A stretch of 56,258 bases of DNA from Oppiella nova (lineage: Eukaryota; Arthropoda; Arachnida; Sarcoptiformes; Oppiidae): assembly GCA_905397405.1 (NCBI GenBank), contig CAJPVJ010000033.1, forward strand, positions 2,014 to 58,271, given 5' to 3'. Of this stretch, positions 14,301 through 30,000 are shown in pieces. The translations under genes were made by a program, and so were the position numbers. The notes below the pieces were generated by a model. It worked only from the letters and a program-made list of their open reading frames with translations. It searched no databases and was not told where the DNA came from. Numbering within the stretch: position 1 is the stretch's first letter; every line of letters starts with the position of its first letter.

Positions 14301-14481
14301 AAATTCTGGATCCGATGTAAAGATATGAAGAAAAGGAAGGAAAGTATGCATTAGTTTTTGATTTTATCAAAACTTCATTTTATGGATTTAGACTCAAAAA
14401 TTCGTTCCCATCGTTCCCCACCTCTACTCTCATGTCTAGTGTTCATGTTTTTTGATAAATAGTTCCAGTTTTTGTCGATTC

Positions 14482-14516
<35 letters not shown>

Positions 14517-17500
14517 CTTCAGTACAGAGAGCACTGCAACGACTCATTCCTGTGTATCCCTAATGCCTGCGAACTATTATTTTTCTTGTGCTTTGGCATC
14601 AAATTTAAGTTGTATTTGTGATTGTGATGACAGTATTAAAAGAATATTTAGCCATAAATTCTAAATTCTGTATTTTGTTGAGAAATTCTTAAGACTTAAG
14701 TTGTGCTCTGTTTTGATGAAAGGCACACAACTGAAGACACAATTCATATGAATTGGAGTTAAGAATAATATAAAGTGAATGCAATGGCCTCCAGGGTTTG
14801 CCTACACATTACATGAAATATATTTACTTTTAGATTTTATTTATAACTATTGTATTCTCACAAATATAAGAATAGTCTGTACTGTGTTCACCCACTATCT
14901 GTACACTCAATACATTAATATTAGTCGGGATTAACGACAATCGACTTATTTCATGGACTTTCTTATGAAATGAAATTCTAACAAATTGTAAGAAATATAA
15001 GTTTAGAATTGATTTGTTAACAGAAATGCATTAAATTCAAGATTTATAACAGACTTGTATATATGAATTCGATTACTTTTTATTATTACTATATTTAAAA
15101 CATTTTTTCCATACAATGGCTAAACAAAGGAAATAAATGAAAAATGAAAAAATAAATCGATATTTTCGACAATTTTTTCTATTACTATAATAAAACAAAT
15201 TAGACTTTCCTTTAGGACTTCACATGAATTTCATATGAAAATGGAGTGAATTAAATGCAGAGTTAAAATAGAAAAATAATTCATCAAATGTGAGACTATT
15301 ATTAAATCAGAGAACCGTTATTAAGGACTGAGTGGTCATACAGTGATGGGTCGATGCGATTATATATAAGTATAAATTGATAGCTGAGTCATGATTTGCA
15401 GAGAGCACCCAAATCTCATGAGTTTGGAAATTAATTTACTAAATGAATGTATAGTTTGACACTATTTTCGATTGTATTTTAGGTTTTTTTTCATTTGCCA
15501 TTCAATTGTTTGTTATGAACTCATGGTTTGAACGAAACACTAAATAAAGTGACAAACATTTTGAGAGTACAGTAACATTGGCTTTGATTATAGGGGAAAA
15601 TTAGAGAGTATTCAAAGTGTGACACAACTAATGGTGCTCTTAGAGTGAGGGGAAACACCCGAAATTCAGACCAACTTTAATGTAATGTTAAACAAAAATA
15701 AGTAAATTGTTATGCGATGAAAGGGATGTGTGATGGGGAACGGTAGGGAAGTGTAACTCGCATTTAATGGCGTATAGAATACCCTTTTCTTTTGAGAGAC
15801 AAAAACGATGTCATAAATCGTGAAAATAACAAAAGAAATACAACTAAAACACTGCGAAAATGTTCTCTTATTTTATTACATAACATATGTCTCACGAGAA
15901 ATGAAATACAAAATAGTCTGATTTGACTCCACTTTTATTGCATAATTCACTTCAAATATTACTTAACATTATTTTTATCACTTTGTAATTGTATATCAAA
16001 TTAAGACTTAAAGGTTTTTGTTGGACTCAACACTTACTTCATAATAAAAAACTTCTCATAAATCATAAAAATAGTCATATATTTATTTAAAATTTAGTTT
16101 TATTTGTTATGAATTTATTATATAACATAAAAATAAACAAAACTAACTTATAAATTTGTAAAATAGTGATCACTTGTACTACTACATCATGGAAAATGTA
16201 AATAATAAATAAAAACTAAATTTCCCTTTCATTTGGTAGTATTTCCCAAATTTGTGTTGAAATTGAAATGAAATTAAGAGCGAAACAAAATTATATAAAC
16301 TATAAGCTAAGAAAAAACTAAAAGCTTTTTATGAATGACTGAAAGTATGACAAACTATTACTGTATTTTGTTTAAGACTGAGAAATGTTACGTAAAATTG
16401 TCCTCTTTTTGGTTCACCAGATAATTGGCCCAAAAATAGTTTGTGCGAACGATTCGTACGAAATGTAATGCTTTCTGAGTTAAAGTTTTTGCGTAAATAT
16501 TTGTTTGTTTGTATGAGTTATATATCATACGATATAATATGAGCTAATTTATGAACGAATGGCCAAAAGTTAGATATAATTCTGAGAATCATATCTCGAA
16601 ATCTACGGCACAGACGATAACAATAACTCTGAGAGCGATATTAACTTTTAGCAAATGTCATAATAGTATAACATTTGGATCTCAAACTAATACTCCAACT
16701 AAAGAGCATTAAGTCGTCTAAATGTCAATACGTTTTCATGTAATTCATTAGAGAAGTGTTGTTTCGTTTACTTCTCCCAAAAAATACATTCAAACATGAA
16801 ATTCGTGAAATAGTTGCCTATAATCTGTATTTGATTAGCAATTAGTCGATATTCAATGAGAACACCAAATATTTTTGAATTAACAGTGATTTGGATTGAT
16901 TTATAAGTGAAAGTAATGTGAACTCATAATAATTTATTGATAAAACATTATCGCATGCCTTGTAATCAATCACTCGTTGCGTTCAAAAGAGTATTCATTT
17001 TAAACTCAATTTGCAAATATTTCACTCGCAATGTTTGCTAAACCAGAGCCGGAGTTTAATTTTAACATCACTTCATATAAGGACACAAAACATAATTAAA
17101 ACTTTTGTCCGCTTTTGCTATATTGTCGTCAAAATCGTGTATTTAGTGTAGAGTTTATGAGTTTATTGTTGAGAACATAACTTATTAATGAAGAAGTTTC
17201 TCAATCTATTCATACATTTTAATCACTTTCATAGATGTTATGTGTTATACGAAAATTAGGGATAATTTTTTAGTTTCATACGAAAATGAGCGCTAAATTA
17301 GTTATTGATCTCTAGCTCCAAGTTTCATTAATATACAGTATTTGGGGAAAAAGATTAATTAAAAAGATTATATAAATTTGTAGTTTAGTATCGTTTCAAA
17401 TACAGTAATAAGTTGGTGTCATATTAGGAATGGTGTGAATGAAAGTGATGTCCAATTATTGTGTCAAATGCATCGAAACTGTTGATCGAAACATCATTTT

Positions 17501-20500
17501 CTATATTCTTATAAAATGTTGCAAAAGAAACCGCTTTTGATTGATATCTAATAATTATAGTATATATACGGCTTAAACCTCGCGGACATCTATTACTACA
17601 GTTGGTGTCCAAGTGATCACAAAACCAAAACATTTGACACAAACGTCAATAATTTTGAAATGGAAAACAAAAATGTTTGAAAATTCATACAAATGTGTCT
17701 GAAATGAAACGAAATTGTATTTTATTACCGGAAACTTAAATGTCGTGCAATTGTGGCACAACTGCTATAAATGCGAGCACACAATGACATGGATTGTATC
17801 GCTCGACATGAGATCCATAACTTTTTTCGCTGAATGTATCGCACAATCGATACGAGTCTGAGGAGTATTTCTTGTGCCCAAACTCTGGCGTAAATATTCC
17901 AAGAGTTGAATGTCTTTAAAATGCAGACATAAGTGTCAAAGAAGGCAACACTCACTCCATTCACTTCATACACGTTATGGTAGGCCTATGGAGGCACTGA
18001 ACGAATGAATGCAACCTAATCAATAAAATTCATCCCTAACTCCCGTTTCAAACATAACTAAAAAATAGTTTTCAGTTTAAGTTTCGGAGATAACACCAGC
18101 TTTTATTGTGTAATCTTTACGGCATTCAAACGCTGTGTATTGGTTACAATAGCTAAGACCCAAATCGCCCAGTCCTTCAATTTTAGTCAATAAAAAACTT
18201 TTACTTTTATTCAAAGGCTGCCAGAGATTACAAATCATAAACTCTCGCGTTTCAGCCAAAACTCAATACTAAACATAACGTTGAATTGCATTGCAATGAC
18301 ATAAGTTATGATTCAATTTGGGATATCATCTCAAAAAGTCTATATAAAGTCAACAAAACTGACCGATTGCTTGCCCTAACTATATTCGAGATGTTTTGCC
18401 ATAAAATCACATTCAAATATCTTATATTCAATTGAATTTCCATTTTCTGCATCTTTAAGGCAATCAAATTTCTTCCGTTTTTCTCACTGAGAAAGCCATC
18501 AGTTTTTGAAATGTTTTAAATTTAGAAATTCTTTCAAAAGATGGCTATTTGTGAGACAATAAGAATAATAAACACTTTAAAGAGATTTATGGCCTCATGT
18601 TTTAGGATCTAATGTTTACAATTTAAACATTACACCCAATCATAATATATACTCAAATTATGCCCATTTTAGTGCCAATTGTCGACTTTTTAACCGTTTA
18701 TTCATTCATACTTTCTTTCTTTCTTATTTTACATATGTTTTTAAGTATTTTACTTTTAACAAATTATGTGCAAAATATTTAAATAAATTTACAAACAAAG
18801 AATAAATTACTTAAATGTCAATTTTCTGTCAAATGTTATCCATAAAATTACTCTTAAGAAAACATAAAATGATTACTATTTCAGCAATAATTAGTTGACT
18901 CAATGAGAGTAAACACATGCAAACAAACAATTTATATATTGGTCTCTATTTTTCGTTTCTCTCTTTCTTTTTATTTCTTCCGATTTTTCAAACACTAAAA
19001 CATTTGTGATTTTCTAAATGCAAATTCCTGTCGATCGCATAAATGAAAATTTAGTTTTTATTTATTTATTTAAACAAAACAATATTTGAATTATTCCAGT
19101 TTACACATGAATTGCAAATGAATTGAGAATCCTTTTAATAAAGTTATTCACAAAAAGAGTTCAAGGAATTCACTAAAACATAATTTATTTATCAATCCTG
19201 TATTCAAATGTCTAATTATTTTTCAAATTCTTTTAAAATCTTGAAATAAAAAATTGTTTCCATTGTTTTAATCAAAAGTGATTGCAATCAATTTAAGACT
19301 TTAACACTTTAAGAATTGAAATAATGATTTAAAAGTTAAATAAGCAACATCTCGGTTCACATTCATTAAACTTATCCCTTACTATCTTTTAATAAATTGT
19401 TTTGTCTTTCATTTAATTCCGGTCATAAATCTTAAGAAAATCTAACTCTGATTTAAAATTTGAAAATTTTATTTGAAAATAGATTAATGGATTAACAATT
19501 GTAAAATAGACTAAATAGGAAATCAATATTTATTTTGTTATTAAACAAAATTCTTACTTCAAAGTTAAATAAACTATTATAAAGTATTATAATTAGACAA
19601 TTTATATCTATTTTGACTTATATAAGTATTTCTAATTCAGAATAATTACTGTATTAATTGGTTAATAGACCAAGAATCATAAAGGATATTAATGTTATTG
19701 TATTATAAATTGTATGATACAGTATAAACTATCAAAATGTAGACAATATATTCTAAACATTAATTCACATGAAATATTGACAAAAACTGGAGACTAATAA
19801 CTCCATTTTTCATCCAACAAACTAAATGCTTATAAAACTATTTAATGAAAACTTATTTTAGAAAAATTGACACATTATTCATGAAAAATTTTGAGTGAAA
19901 TTTTAATATTTTAAGACTTGGTGTGCCATTAGATTTAGTAATAAGTAAATCAGAATATTATAAATAATAATATATAGTTTGATGTGATCATAAATTTACG
20001 GTTTATTGCCTTTTCGTCAAATCTATTATATACTAACAAAAACTATTTTTATTGTTATCACATCAATGCAGTCATACATTCATACAATTATTGGCCTACT
20101 ATTCCCTCATGTTTTATAAACGAAAGTTAATTAACTATTGTTTATAACTTATAATTTATTATCGATATAACTTTCATTTCAAAAGGGATACATTAAATAA
20201 ATTGCAAATTATTTATTGATTTGCAAAAATAGTCTCTTTTTTGTCTAAAGAAACTCTCTTTACTTAAACATATTAAAAAAGTTTATGTAATTATTTTTTA
20301 GGATTTAATGCAATCCTCCGACGTCTGTATATTATAGTCATTAATAATTAAATGCAAATATCATTAATGCATAACAAACTTGTTTTGTGTTTATATCGCA
20401 AACTGTAATTGAAAGATAACAACAACTCATTAGAAATTTGCATAAACTTATTAATTTAGATATTACAGACAAAACAAGTCTTTCCCATCCCTTTCTCCCC

Positions 20501-23249
20501 CATTCAATCATATGAATACATGTCCTCCTAATTGAATAATTTGATTATTTGCTTTTTTCTCAATTAAACATTTATGATATTATATTAGACTTTAGTTTAT
20601 GTAAAGTCACGTTTCCGTATAATTTAAGAAATATAAATATTTGCCATTCGGTTAGCCCTATGTTTTGCCAACAATTAATACCATACATTCCTTTCTATCA
20701 TTTATTATTATAAATCGATATATTAAGTAAAACATATGGCCATACAGTTTAGCTTATATATTTTTCATAAGTATTTCAATTAATAATATCTGTCTCACAA
20801 AACTCGATCAAAGTTTTGATTTAGGAATTTAATTAAATTACTGTTAAAGCATATAATATTATTTTTTGTTATTTCAATATCAATTTTCATTATAAATAAA
20901 GATTTTGTATAAAATCAGAGCAAGATATTTTGTTTTATAACTTTATACATTTGAATTAAAGCTAATAGTATTATTTTCTTTTCTAAGTACTATATAAAAT
21001 GGCACAAAAATTCAAATGACACAACCATTAATGAGTTTTATAGAATATTTACAGTATTAGTATGTGGTTTAATTTATTTTTATATTCATTTTATACTAGT
21101 ATACTCTTTTATACAAATCATAACCTCAAATATTATATCTTAATGTAAGTTTCGTGATTTAAATTTTGTTTTCAAAGTCTAAATGTTTAACAAATACAGT
21201 ATATTCGATAATTATGACCAAAACTCTAATGCACTGTAATTTCAAATGGCATATACTGTACTTGCATTAAATGAATTACATTCAAAAAATTAATGTCAAA
21301 TTCATTAGAAGTTACTTTAAATATTTTTTGTATACGAAATTTCTAAATCTCGATTCATTTATCTTAGACTTTAATTAACTTTATTGACTTAATTTCGGAA
21401 AATTCTATATAAATTTATTTCATACAAAAATCAGACATTAAGTGATTTATCGATTCGTTTAAGCCTTTTTCTATTTGAAGTTAATTTTAATGATTTTTAA
21501 AGACAAGAATTACTGCAAAATCGATATTAAAAGTTAAAAGTGATTTGAAAAATGGTATGAAATTTATGGATTTAGTGGAGATGTGTTATAGTCTGGAAAG
21601 TGTTAACACTTTGAGACACAACATAAGAGTTGGTGATTCTGTACGAGAATACATGCAATGAGAGCACGAGTTCGGGGAACACAAGAGAACTGCACTTTTG
21701 AAGCGGCGATCCCTTAGGAGTAGCGCTGAAGTGAAATACTAGTAAAGCGAACACATATTCAAACGGCACTGACTTGTGAGCACTGAACCGCCGATTCAAT
21801 GGAAATGTGGCTTTTGTTGAGGGGATAGATATCGCAGGGGATGAGAGGGATGACGGCAATGATGGCAACAATAGACTCGTTTCTACATATACTCCGCATA
21901 TACTGCTATAGCAATGATGAGATTGATTTGTCTGCATATCAAATGAATCCAGTGATGGATTACTGATTAATCATTTCATTTCATTTGTATTCACATTCAT
22001 GTTCTCTCCTTTTGCTCTAATTTCCATTAATTTAATACATTTTCGTTAATTCATTGAATTAAATATATTTCTTCGTTAATGTCTTAAACACATCTTAACT
22101 CTTGAACCAAATGTTTGCGTTTTGATTCAATTCGTAATAACTTTGAGAAGAAGTTAAGACCAAAATTGAATTAAATGTGATTTGATTTTCTGTAAGCAAT
22201 CAATGCTAACCATTCGTTACTTAATAATTCCTGTGACCAAACCTTACGATCTAATTGTTTGCTTCAAATAACTTCAATCATATTCTCCAACAAAACACTA
22301 AATTCTAAATCAAATAATACACGAGTTTTTCCACTTTTTTGTCTTACATTTGTTTCTCTCTCTCTCCATAAAAGTGCAAAAGATTTGCCAGAAATGTGTC
22401 TTTCAAGCGATGAGTTATGAGAATAATATAAATATAATGCAATTTAATACTACATTTGCCATAACATTGCTTTCACTATAATGTATAAAATAGACAGCGA
22501 TTGCAATCATATGAATTGGAATACTTGGATATAAATAATCTCAACATAACGTCGATTACGATCCAAATGACTATTTTTTGCATTTTTTGGTGTCATTTTT
22601 ATTGTAATCATATAATTGATTGAAACACATACTAACAAACAGCAAATGTAATCAAATTTCTTTGTTTTCCTTAAAATATGAATAAATTTTTGAGTTGACA
22701 AAGAAATTGTTTTTACTTTTTATTGGTTGTCTCAAATCAAAGTTTTATTTATTTGTTGTTACTTTATATTCAATACAATGGGTTCAGAAAATGTGTTGAA
22801 TATTGAATAGAATTTGTTATTCATATGAACTATCAATTCATAGATTGATTGTTCACTACATCTAAGACACACAGACATAGAGCACAACGTCTGCGCCCAC
22901 AAACACATCCTTTGCCATCCTTTGCCTTACTTTTCATTTGTATTCATTTGATAAATAATCATCTCGTAAATGAAAGATCACACGAGTCATCATTATTGAC
23001 ATCTAATACCAGTTGTAGCCATTCCTCTGAGATATTATCGATTTTGGCGTTTATTATTCAAGTCTTTCAAAACTCGATTCATATATAAGATTATAATCGA
23101 CTTATACTTTGCATGCATTCAATATTTATGGCATGTCTTCATGAAATTAACCTAATATACAGTATATTTGTATCTATTGTCATTCAATTTGAATCATTAA
23201 TATTAATCATTCATTTGGCACTGACATTAACAGATTTGAATTGACCTAG
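11344..23249 (-). other. Distal part of ninein intron 2, 3' of the XKR gene's 5' side
   Basis: Nearly 12 kb of AT-rich sequence with no gene I can support. It holds a CT-rich patch near 11990-12025, a (TC)15 microsatellite at 14485-14514, a cluster of weak minus-strand frames at 17424-18259 that I cannot identify, and a locally GC-richer patch at 21570-21860. All are unexplained but not convincing as genes. Confidence 0.55.
14485..14514. repeat. (TC)n microsatellite
   Basis: Uninterrupted TC dinucleotides for 30 bases, inside ninein intron 2. Likely length-polymorphic. Confidence 0.9.
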
Positions 23250-23357
23250 TACAAACGCTGGACCGTTGGAAAGAGCTGATCCCCAACTCCAAAGTGGCCA
23301 CAACTCAACTCGAATACCAGCCCTCCTGGCGCTTACGAACACCACTCAATGCTAACA
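23250..23357 (+). CDS. Candidate 5' exon, possibly of the XKR gene
   Basis: This 108-base segment is clearly less AT-rich than its surroundings. It is bounded by an acceptor (GACCTAG) and a possible donor (A then GTAATT). One frame reads VQTLDRWKELIPNSKVATTQ and continues LEYQPSWRLRTPLNAN, which looks like real protein. It ends with one base over. The XKR first coding exon has a good acceptor at 24641-24642 and needs exactly one base, so joining the two gives an open frame through the XKR ATG. This is inference: a one-in-three phase match is weak evidence and I do not recognise the peptide. It could instead be a fragment of an unrelated gene or a pseudogene piece. Confidence 0.35.
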
Positions 23358-24656
23358 GTAATTCAATTCATTTATTAAATTTCAATCATTTGGCAATTAT
23401 TTATTTTACGAAAAAACAACAAGCAAATGTCAAGTTTATACATAAATCTCAGATGCTTTGGTTTTATTTTAAAAAAGTGTACGAAATGTTTGAGTGAAAA
23501 ACTACCAAACGATTCAATTTAATAGAAATTCTTTTTCCACTTTTCACTCAAAATTTATTAAAATAATTCACTTTTTGTAGGAATATTTGTAGCAATCTTT
23601 TTAATGGATGTTTTATTTGAAATTCTGTTTTCAATGCAAAAAAGTAAGAAACCTTAGGAGTGATGTATTTTGCGGCCGAAAAAAGTAGAGCTAATACTAT
23701 AGAAAGCTTTTACTAAATAAGAGACTTTCATTCAGATTTGCCATACATTTGGCGACTAATAGTTTGTGCATTCATTTTAGTGTTTTGCTTATCATTCATA
23801 ACAAATTATAGGACGATTTATATCGGGGTTTAGTCTTTTGTTTAATACTTTGCTTATAGATAAAGTCCTCCCATTGTTTGAAATCATAGCTATTATAGTA
23901 GTAAAACTAAGATTGTTTTAATGATATAAATTAATATAATACTTTTTAAAATTACATTAACGGCATCAGTACAAAGTAGTGTGGAGTCAATTATAATAAT
24001 GTTGTTTTGAACACATAGACAGTACTAATAAAACACGTTTAAAAAGAGATAACATAGAGTAAGCAAATGATCATTTTGAGTGAATACACGGCACAATATC
24101 TATAGTTTTCATCACATGTATTGTGCAATACTCGGGGCTCTAATGATATCAGAAACTAATTTAAAATAAATTCGATCTCATGTGTGGTTTTAGCAGATAT
24201 TTTGGTGTACACTCCGATGGAAAGTAGACCTCAACTCCAGGGCATACTTGACATCAAAATCAATGATGAGAAATGTTTTAGTCTTTGCGTCAAATTCGCT
24301 TTCATCTGACAATTTCTTTTTGGGATTCAATTTAATAAATGTTTGGATTATTCGTGATATAAGTCAAGAATATTCTTAACCTTTGATAATAATGACAGGG
24401 AATTAGAAGCGAAACAAATAGAGATCATTAGGTAAATGATATCAATATCCATGGCTTGTCAACAAAACTAAAAGCAAAAACCGGTTTAAAATTTAAATAA
24501 TTTGCACTTTAATTAAATTTGCAGCAATTTTGGAAATATATATTTAAATAAAGTATGTGTATGTGGAGCAAATTTAGTCAAAAGGAAAACTATTTGAAAC
24601 ATTTGTCTGAATATTGATTTGCTGTGCTTTCATGCCATACAGCGCCGGAAAAATCA

Positions 24657-26998
24657 ATGGTTGTTCTCAACGAATTGGTGGAACTCCAAGAACCGACTAA
24701 TTTGGTGACACGCGATGATTCACATGTGCCAATGCATCTGCAGCAACACCACTTCGGAGGAGCACTCCCATCGCCACAAACACTGCACCACCACATGGGA
24801 AGTCTGGGCAGAAAAATTAATAATAATGGATCCACTGGTGGACCACTCGGACGATCGCATCGATTGTCGACATTCCGACCATTACATGGACAACACGCTG
24901 ACCTCATACGCGAGTGTATTGAGGAACGTATGACTGGACCCACATATGAGACTATCGATCCCCACCATTTAAGGTATGATCCCTTTAATTACATTACAAC
25001 ACATGTATGAAACTCCCACTGTCACACACCACTCCTTTCCTATCGATCCAAAAGCAATCAAAGAGTTTTGTTTTGTGCGATAATCACTAATTATTGCCAA
25101 CAAAACTTATCTTATTTTTAATTAAATGTTATTTAATGTTATTTAATGTTTTCAGTCATTTCGGGTATTCAACCGATTATTGCACAGTTAGTGGCAGCGG
25201 CTGTAGTAGTGGTAGTAGTGTTGGTCGCGGTAATGCCGGTTGTATTGAGACAATACTACCCGACTCCCGGTGCTATGCAACGGCGGGCAGGGGTCACACG
25301 GGTCGGGCCGTTGATTACCAGCCGGTGAACCCTCACCACAACCCTATCTATTGCGCCAACACTAAGGAATTGGATAAAAGCGATGTCTTCGGAATTTTAA
25401 GCGCAATCTTTACAATCATTTCACTCATGAGTTACGTGATAGACATCGGAACAGATCTGACTGTTTGTTATTTCTTATACGGAATTAACGACAGTTTCTC
25501 TTTGGGGCTCACATTCGCCATAACAATCATACCATCCATTACTGTCAATATATTTAGTATCAAATGGTAATCATGTTTTTGTTTAAACTATTGTTACATT
25601 TCAATTTGATTCAATAAAATGTTTATATTATTATTAAAGTCGTTTTCCCATAACATTCTACACTTAATTGAAAGTTTATTTCTAAAATATATTTTTTATT
25701 GTATTTCTTACCCTTTAGGCTAATACACGATCACCGCAAAGAAAAACTGGAATCAATACGTCGGCCCCGAATAGGTGTCATGGGTTGGATGGTTAGGATT
25801 TTAGTGCATTTATTACTATTAGGACCAGTTCTCAGGTAATTAAATATTTATTTCACTAATTTATTACTATTAATAAACTCATTGCAGTGATAGACTCTAA
25901 ATATGAATCATAATTGTAAAGCAATTTACAAATTAATAATTGAGAACATGAAATATAATTGATTTAATACTTAAAGTGTAGAGACCATTGAAATGACACA
26001 AAACACGTATAAAAAGAGGGTTAACAGTGAACAGTGTTTGTCTGCATTTGAGACAAATATATGATACGATATAATGAATAGTTTATAAGAAGTTTTTGTT
26101 ATACAGAATAACATAATGGAGTGAGAAGTAGATTAAGTAAGAGTTGGTTTGCAATCACTTACAAAAAATGCAGATCAGAATCATTACTATATTTTTGGAG
26201 TGTTATTACTTTAATATACATTTCTTTGTGCACTTCTTATATCAATCAAAGGGCTGTCGAGTGCACACAACAGTTAAGTATTATATTGTTAGGACTGATT
26301 GAATCAACCCTACGATCGAAAATATTGATATCAGTTTTGGGCTATACTTTAGTGCAATCGATAAGAAAAAGAGAAATAACGGAGAAAAAAGTCCAAAACA
26401 GAGGAATTGAGTGCACTATTAAAGGCATACCATATTCCGTAATGTCATGTAATGTTGAGTGTATTGTATATACAGTACACTATTCAATGGAAAGGCATAT
26501 AACAGACTAACTGCTCGATCGCCGGAAAATTCTCCACTCAACTCTTCTTTACTATATTTAACATCATTTTTATTACAATTTTATTACTAAAAACTTTTTT
26601 TGTTTTGCAAATATTTTTTCGTTCAAATCATTTGATTTTAAGGCTAAATACATTGCGGTTATAAACAATCGAGTGGTTGTTATTATAATAATTTAATGTT
26701 TGTTTTATGAAAGCATTTATTCATATATTGTGAGTCGAGTTATATTTATAGAACTCTTTATTCAAATTCATTCAAACGAAATGTAAACCGAAAATAATTT
26801 TTCGCTGACTTTATAAAAGTTAGAGATTTTCTACACTAATCAGGAATTGTGAGGGAATGTGGTCTGCATTGCAAAGAGGGATTGGATTGGGTTTACGAGA
26901 GAAGTTGTCTATGAATTTGTATGTGTAGTGAAGGAGTGAAGGGATAGTTTGTCAGCGCATTCCTCTTTCTTTTATCAATTATATGAATTGACAGCAAA

Positions 26999-27044
<46 letters not shown>

Positions 27045-30000
27045 TGCAATAAATTGTTAATAGAATTTGTTCGTCATTTTCTGCACCAATATTTGGATTT
27101 TGTATTACAAACAAAAACCAAACCAATAGAACAACTGAATCAAAATGAGTCCTAAATCTGTAATTTAAGTTCATTTCTGTAACTCAACTCATATTCAACA
27201 CAAAAATGCCTCAAAACTGTTGGCTGTGTTGCCATTAAATAAGGCTTTTGAGTGCACATTGAAATGCTTGAGTCATTCTCACAATCATTGCTATTCTCCT
27301 CACAATCCCTTTCCTAACAATTCTCTAATTCGAGAAATTGATTCCGAAATGTAAACCATGAATGCCATCAATTGCACCGACACTTCACGGGACATACATG
27401 CGCCCTGCAATTAAGACATTTCCAACTTCATTTCATTTCGAGAATCTGTTAACAAACATAAATATAAACAAACATTACAATTGACTTTCGTTTCAATTAA
27501 CTTCTTTGCTATTTGTATATTTTGTTTGTGAATACCATTTGAATATTTATTCAATAAATCAATGTTAGAGTGAATGGCATTTGTCTTTAACTGGATAACA
27601 TTCACCCCAGGTTAGGTTTTATTTATTATGATTTTAATAAAACCACAATTACTTGGATTGACACGAAGTTATAGCGGATTAGACACTCAGTATTTAATGA
27701 AAAGTATTTCATTATAAAAATAAATAATATTCAGAATACATATTAAATATTAATTTTATTCATTAAAAATAATACCGTATTTATTGAATTTGTGTAACCC
27801 TTTCGGTTACTTCGATCAAATAAATTAAAAGTATTTCAAACATAAGTTTGCATACCTTTAGGATAATTTCTTTATGCAAATCATTTAATTTGAATAAAAG
27901 GAAACATAAGATTCAAAAAGAAAAGCATTTGTTTTTGAGCATAATTTGCAAACTTAATTAAAAGCAATTCTTTTGTCATTCAATTCTATTCGCATTTTTA
28001 TCCAATTCCTACATTTGACCGAAATTTCATTTATTTGTCAACATTTCCCCAAACAGTTTAGCATTTAATGAATAATAATACAAAATTTAATACAAAAAAA
28101 TAATGATTGACTCGTTGATCGTCGCAAACTGAAATGCAATTTTAAATGTTTTTGTTTGTTTTGTCTGAAGATCTCTCAAATCTGTTATATTCTATACTGT
28201 AATGCAATTATTTATATTTAAAATGATTTGCAAAATGGATGGAACTGTTGGCTCAGTCCTATCAACTGTTTCTTCTATCAAATGGTCATTGGATTGAATG
28301 CCTGTTTCGAGAGTTACAACAGACTCCCGGCTGTTGTCAATGTCTGCAGACATTACCGAAAAATTTCTTTTCAAAAACTCGAGAAACAAATACCATTTTA
28401 TCCAAATTTGTGGAAATTTTCGGGTCGAAAGTTAGTGAAAATGTTGTTTATTTGCAGCTCTAGTGGTGAACTATTCCTCGGGGAAATCAAACAGTTCCTT
28501 AACATTGCCATAGATTGCAATACATGGCCATTATAGGCATCAATGCTCACAATTGACTGCTTTATTCCTATTATTTCTTTTGCACTTTTCTCACCAATTC
28601 TTGTGTTAATCCTATTTCGGTCTATAGTCAGCCCAATAAACAGAATGCCATTCCCTCTACTATTCCTTTGCCACTAGTGTTTAAATTCATTGCAACTTAT
28701 AATAAATCTCTTCATCTTATACTTAGAGAGAAAAAGTTTTCAGACTTTGAAATCGTTTTTAAGGTTTTGATGGCATGGGTTTCCAAAATTTAGAATTCCA
28801 TTGAATGGCCCCCAAAATGGCTTTAGATTTGAGATACAAGTGCTCTAATGGCTATGATTTATGTAATTCACAATCTGATATTATTTTCTAGAGGTCCTTT
28901 ACTTTTCAAATTGCTTTTTTAAAATTAATTGTCAACTCAACTCTAATTTTAAAAACCTTTCGATAATTTTCTAAACTTTCACTTCTCTATAGCTTTTTAA
29001 CATTAGTTTAGATAATACTCTCACAAATGAAACGATAAAACAATCTGAAAAATATCGCTTCGAAAACAAAATTATCAAAAACTGTGAGAAATTAGATTAT
29101 TTGACAAAATTGGTCTAAAACTGGACCATTTTTGTCGATTTCGTAGGTTTTAATCGATAACTTCTCTCAAATCTTTAGTAAATATATAAGAATTGTTATA
29201 ATATTTGTGATAATAAATTAGTGTTTATATAGAAAGTCATGAGATGGACATCGAATGGCTTTATTTGTGTAATAAATCTTAAATATTGATCCGAAAGGAA
29301 AATAAAAATGTAATAAAATTGAGACAAATAAAGCAAAATAAAGTGCGAATTCAAGCAATTTGTTAGCATTTGGATGATATAAATCTATAAATTGTAATCA
29401 ATTCATTGAATGCCAATTGTTTTTCTCATGGAACAGATATCTGGAGCTTCTGTGGTATGGATTAGAGAGTAGATCAGAGAACAAACGCAATGAGAAGCAC
29501 GAGCAGAGAGAGTGGCAAATGAATGCACTGCCGGTTCTGTCCACTCTTCAGAGAACTAATCACACGGAAAGCCAAACTCATGTATGTTTTCACAAAAAGC
29601 ATATCCTTTTTCGTTACATAAATATCATTTAACCAATGGATCTAATTTTAGGTGACAAATGAGCCGCAAATTGATTACTATCTGTTGGCCATTCATGAGG
29701 ACAGGGATACAGCTCTGCTATCTCTACTCAAAAGCTTCATTCAATGCGCGCCTCAAATGGTTCTTCAAATATATTTATTGGCAAAATCTAAACCGGATTT
29801 CAATATATCTAAAGGTATATCACATTTAGATTTTTAATCCCCAAAAGAAAACTATTAAAATGAAAGCTTCAAAACATTTGACAACAACTATAAATGGTTG
29901 AAACATTTTGGCAATATTTTTTGTATCTTTAAATATTTAAAATATAACCGGAATATTCTGATGTGTTATATGAGATATGTTGTGTGAAATTCTTTATTCG

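Noticed and set aside
21572-21937. 121-codon minus-strand frame rich in Ser, Pro and Leu
   Set aside because: No recognisable domain and no conserved-looking motif; probably chance in a locally GC-richer patch, though that patch could be regulatory.
28192-28389. Minus-strand frame with a protein-like stretch inside XKR intron 3, considered as a ninein cassette exon
   Set aside because: The acceptor phase does not match ninein exons 2 and 3 and no usable donor follows.
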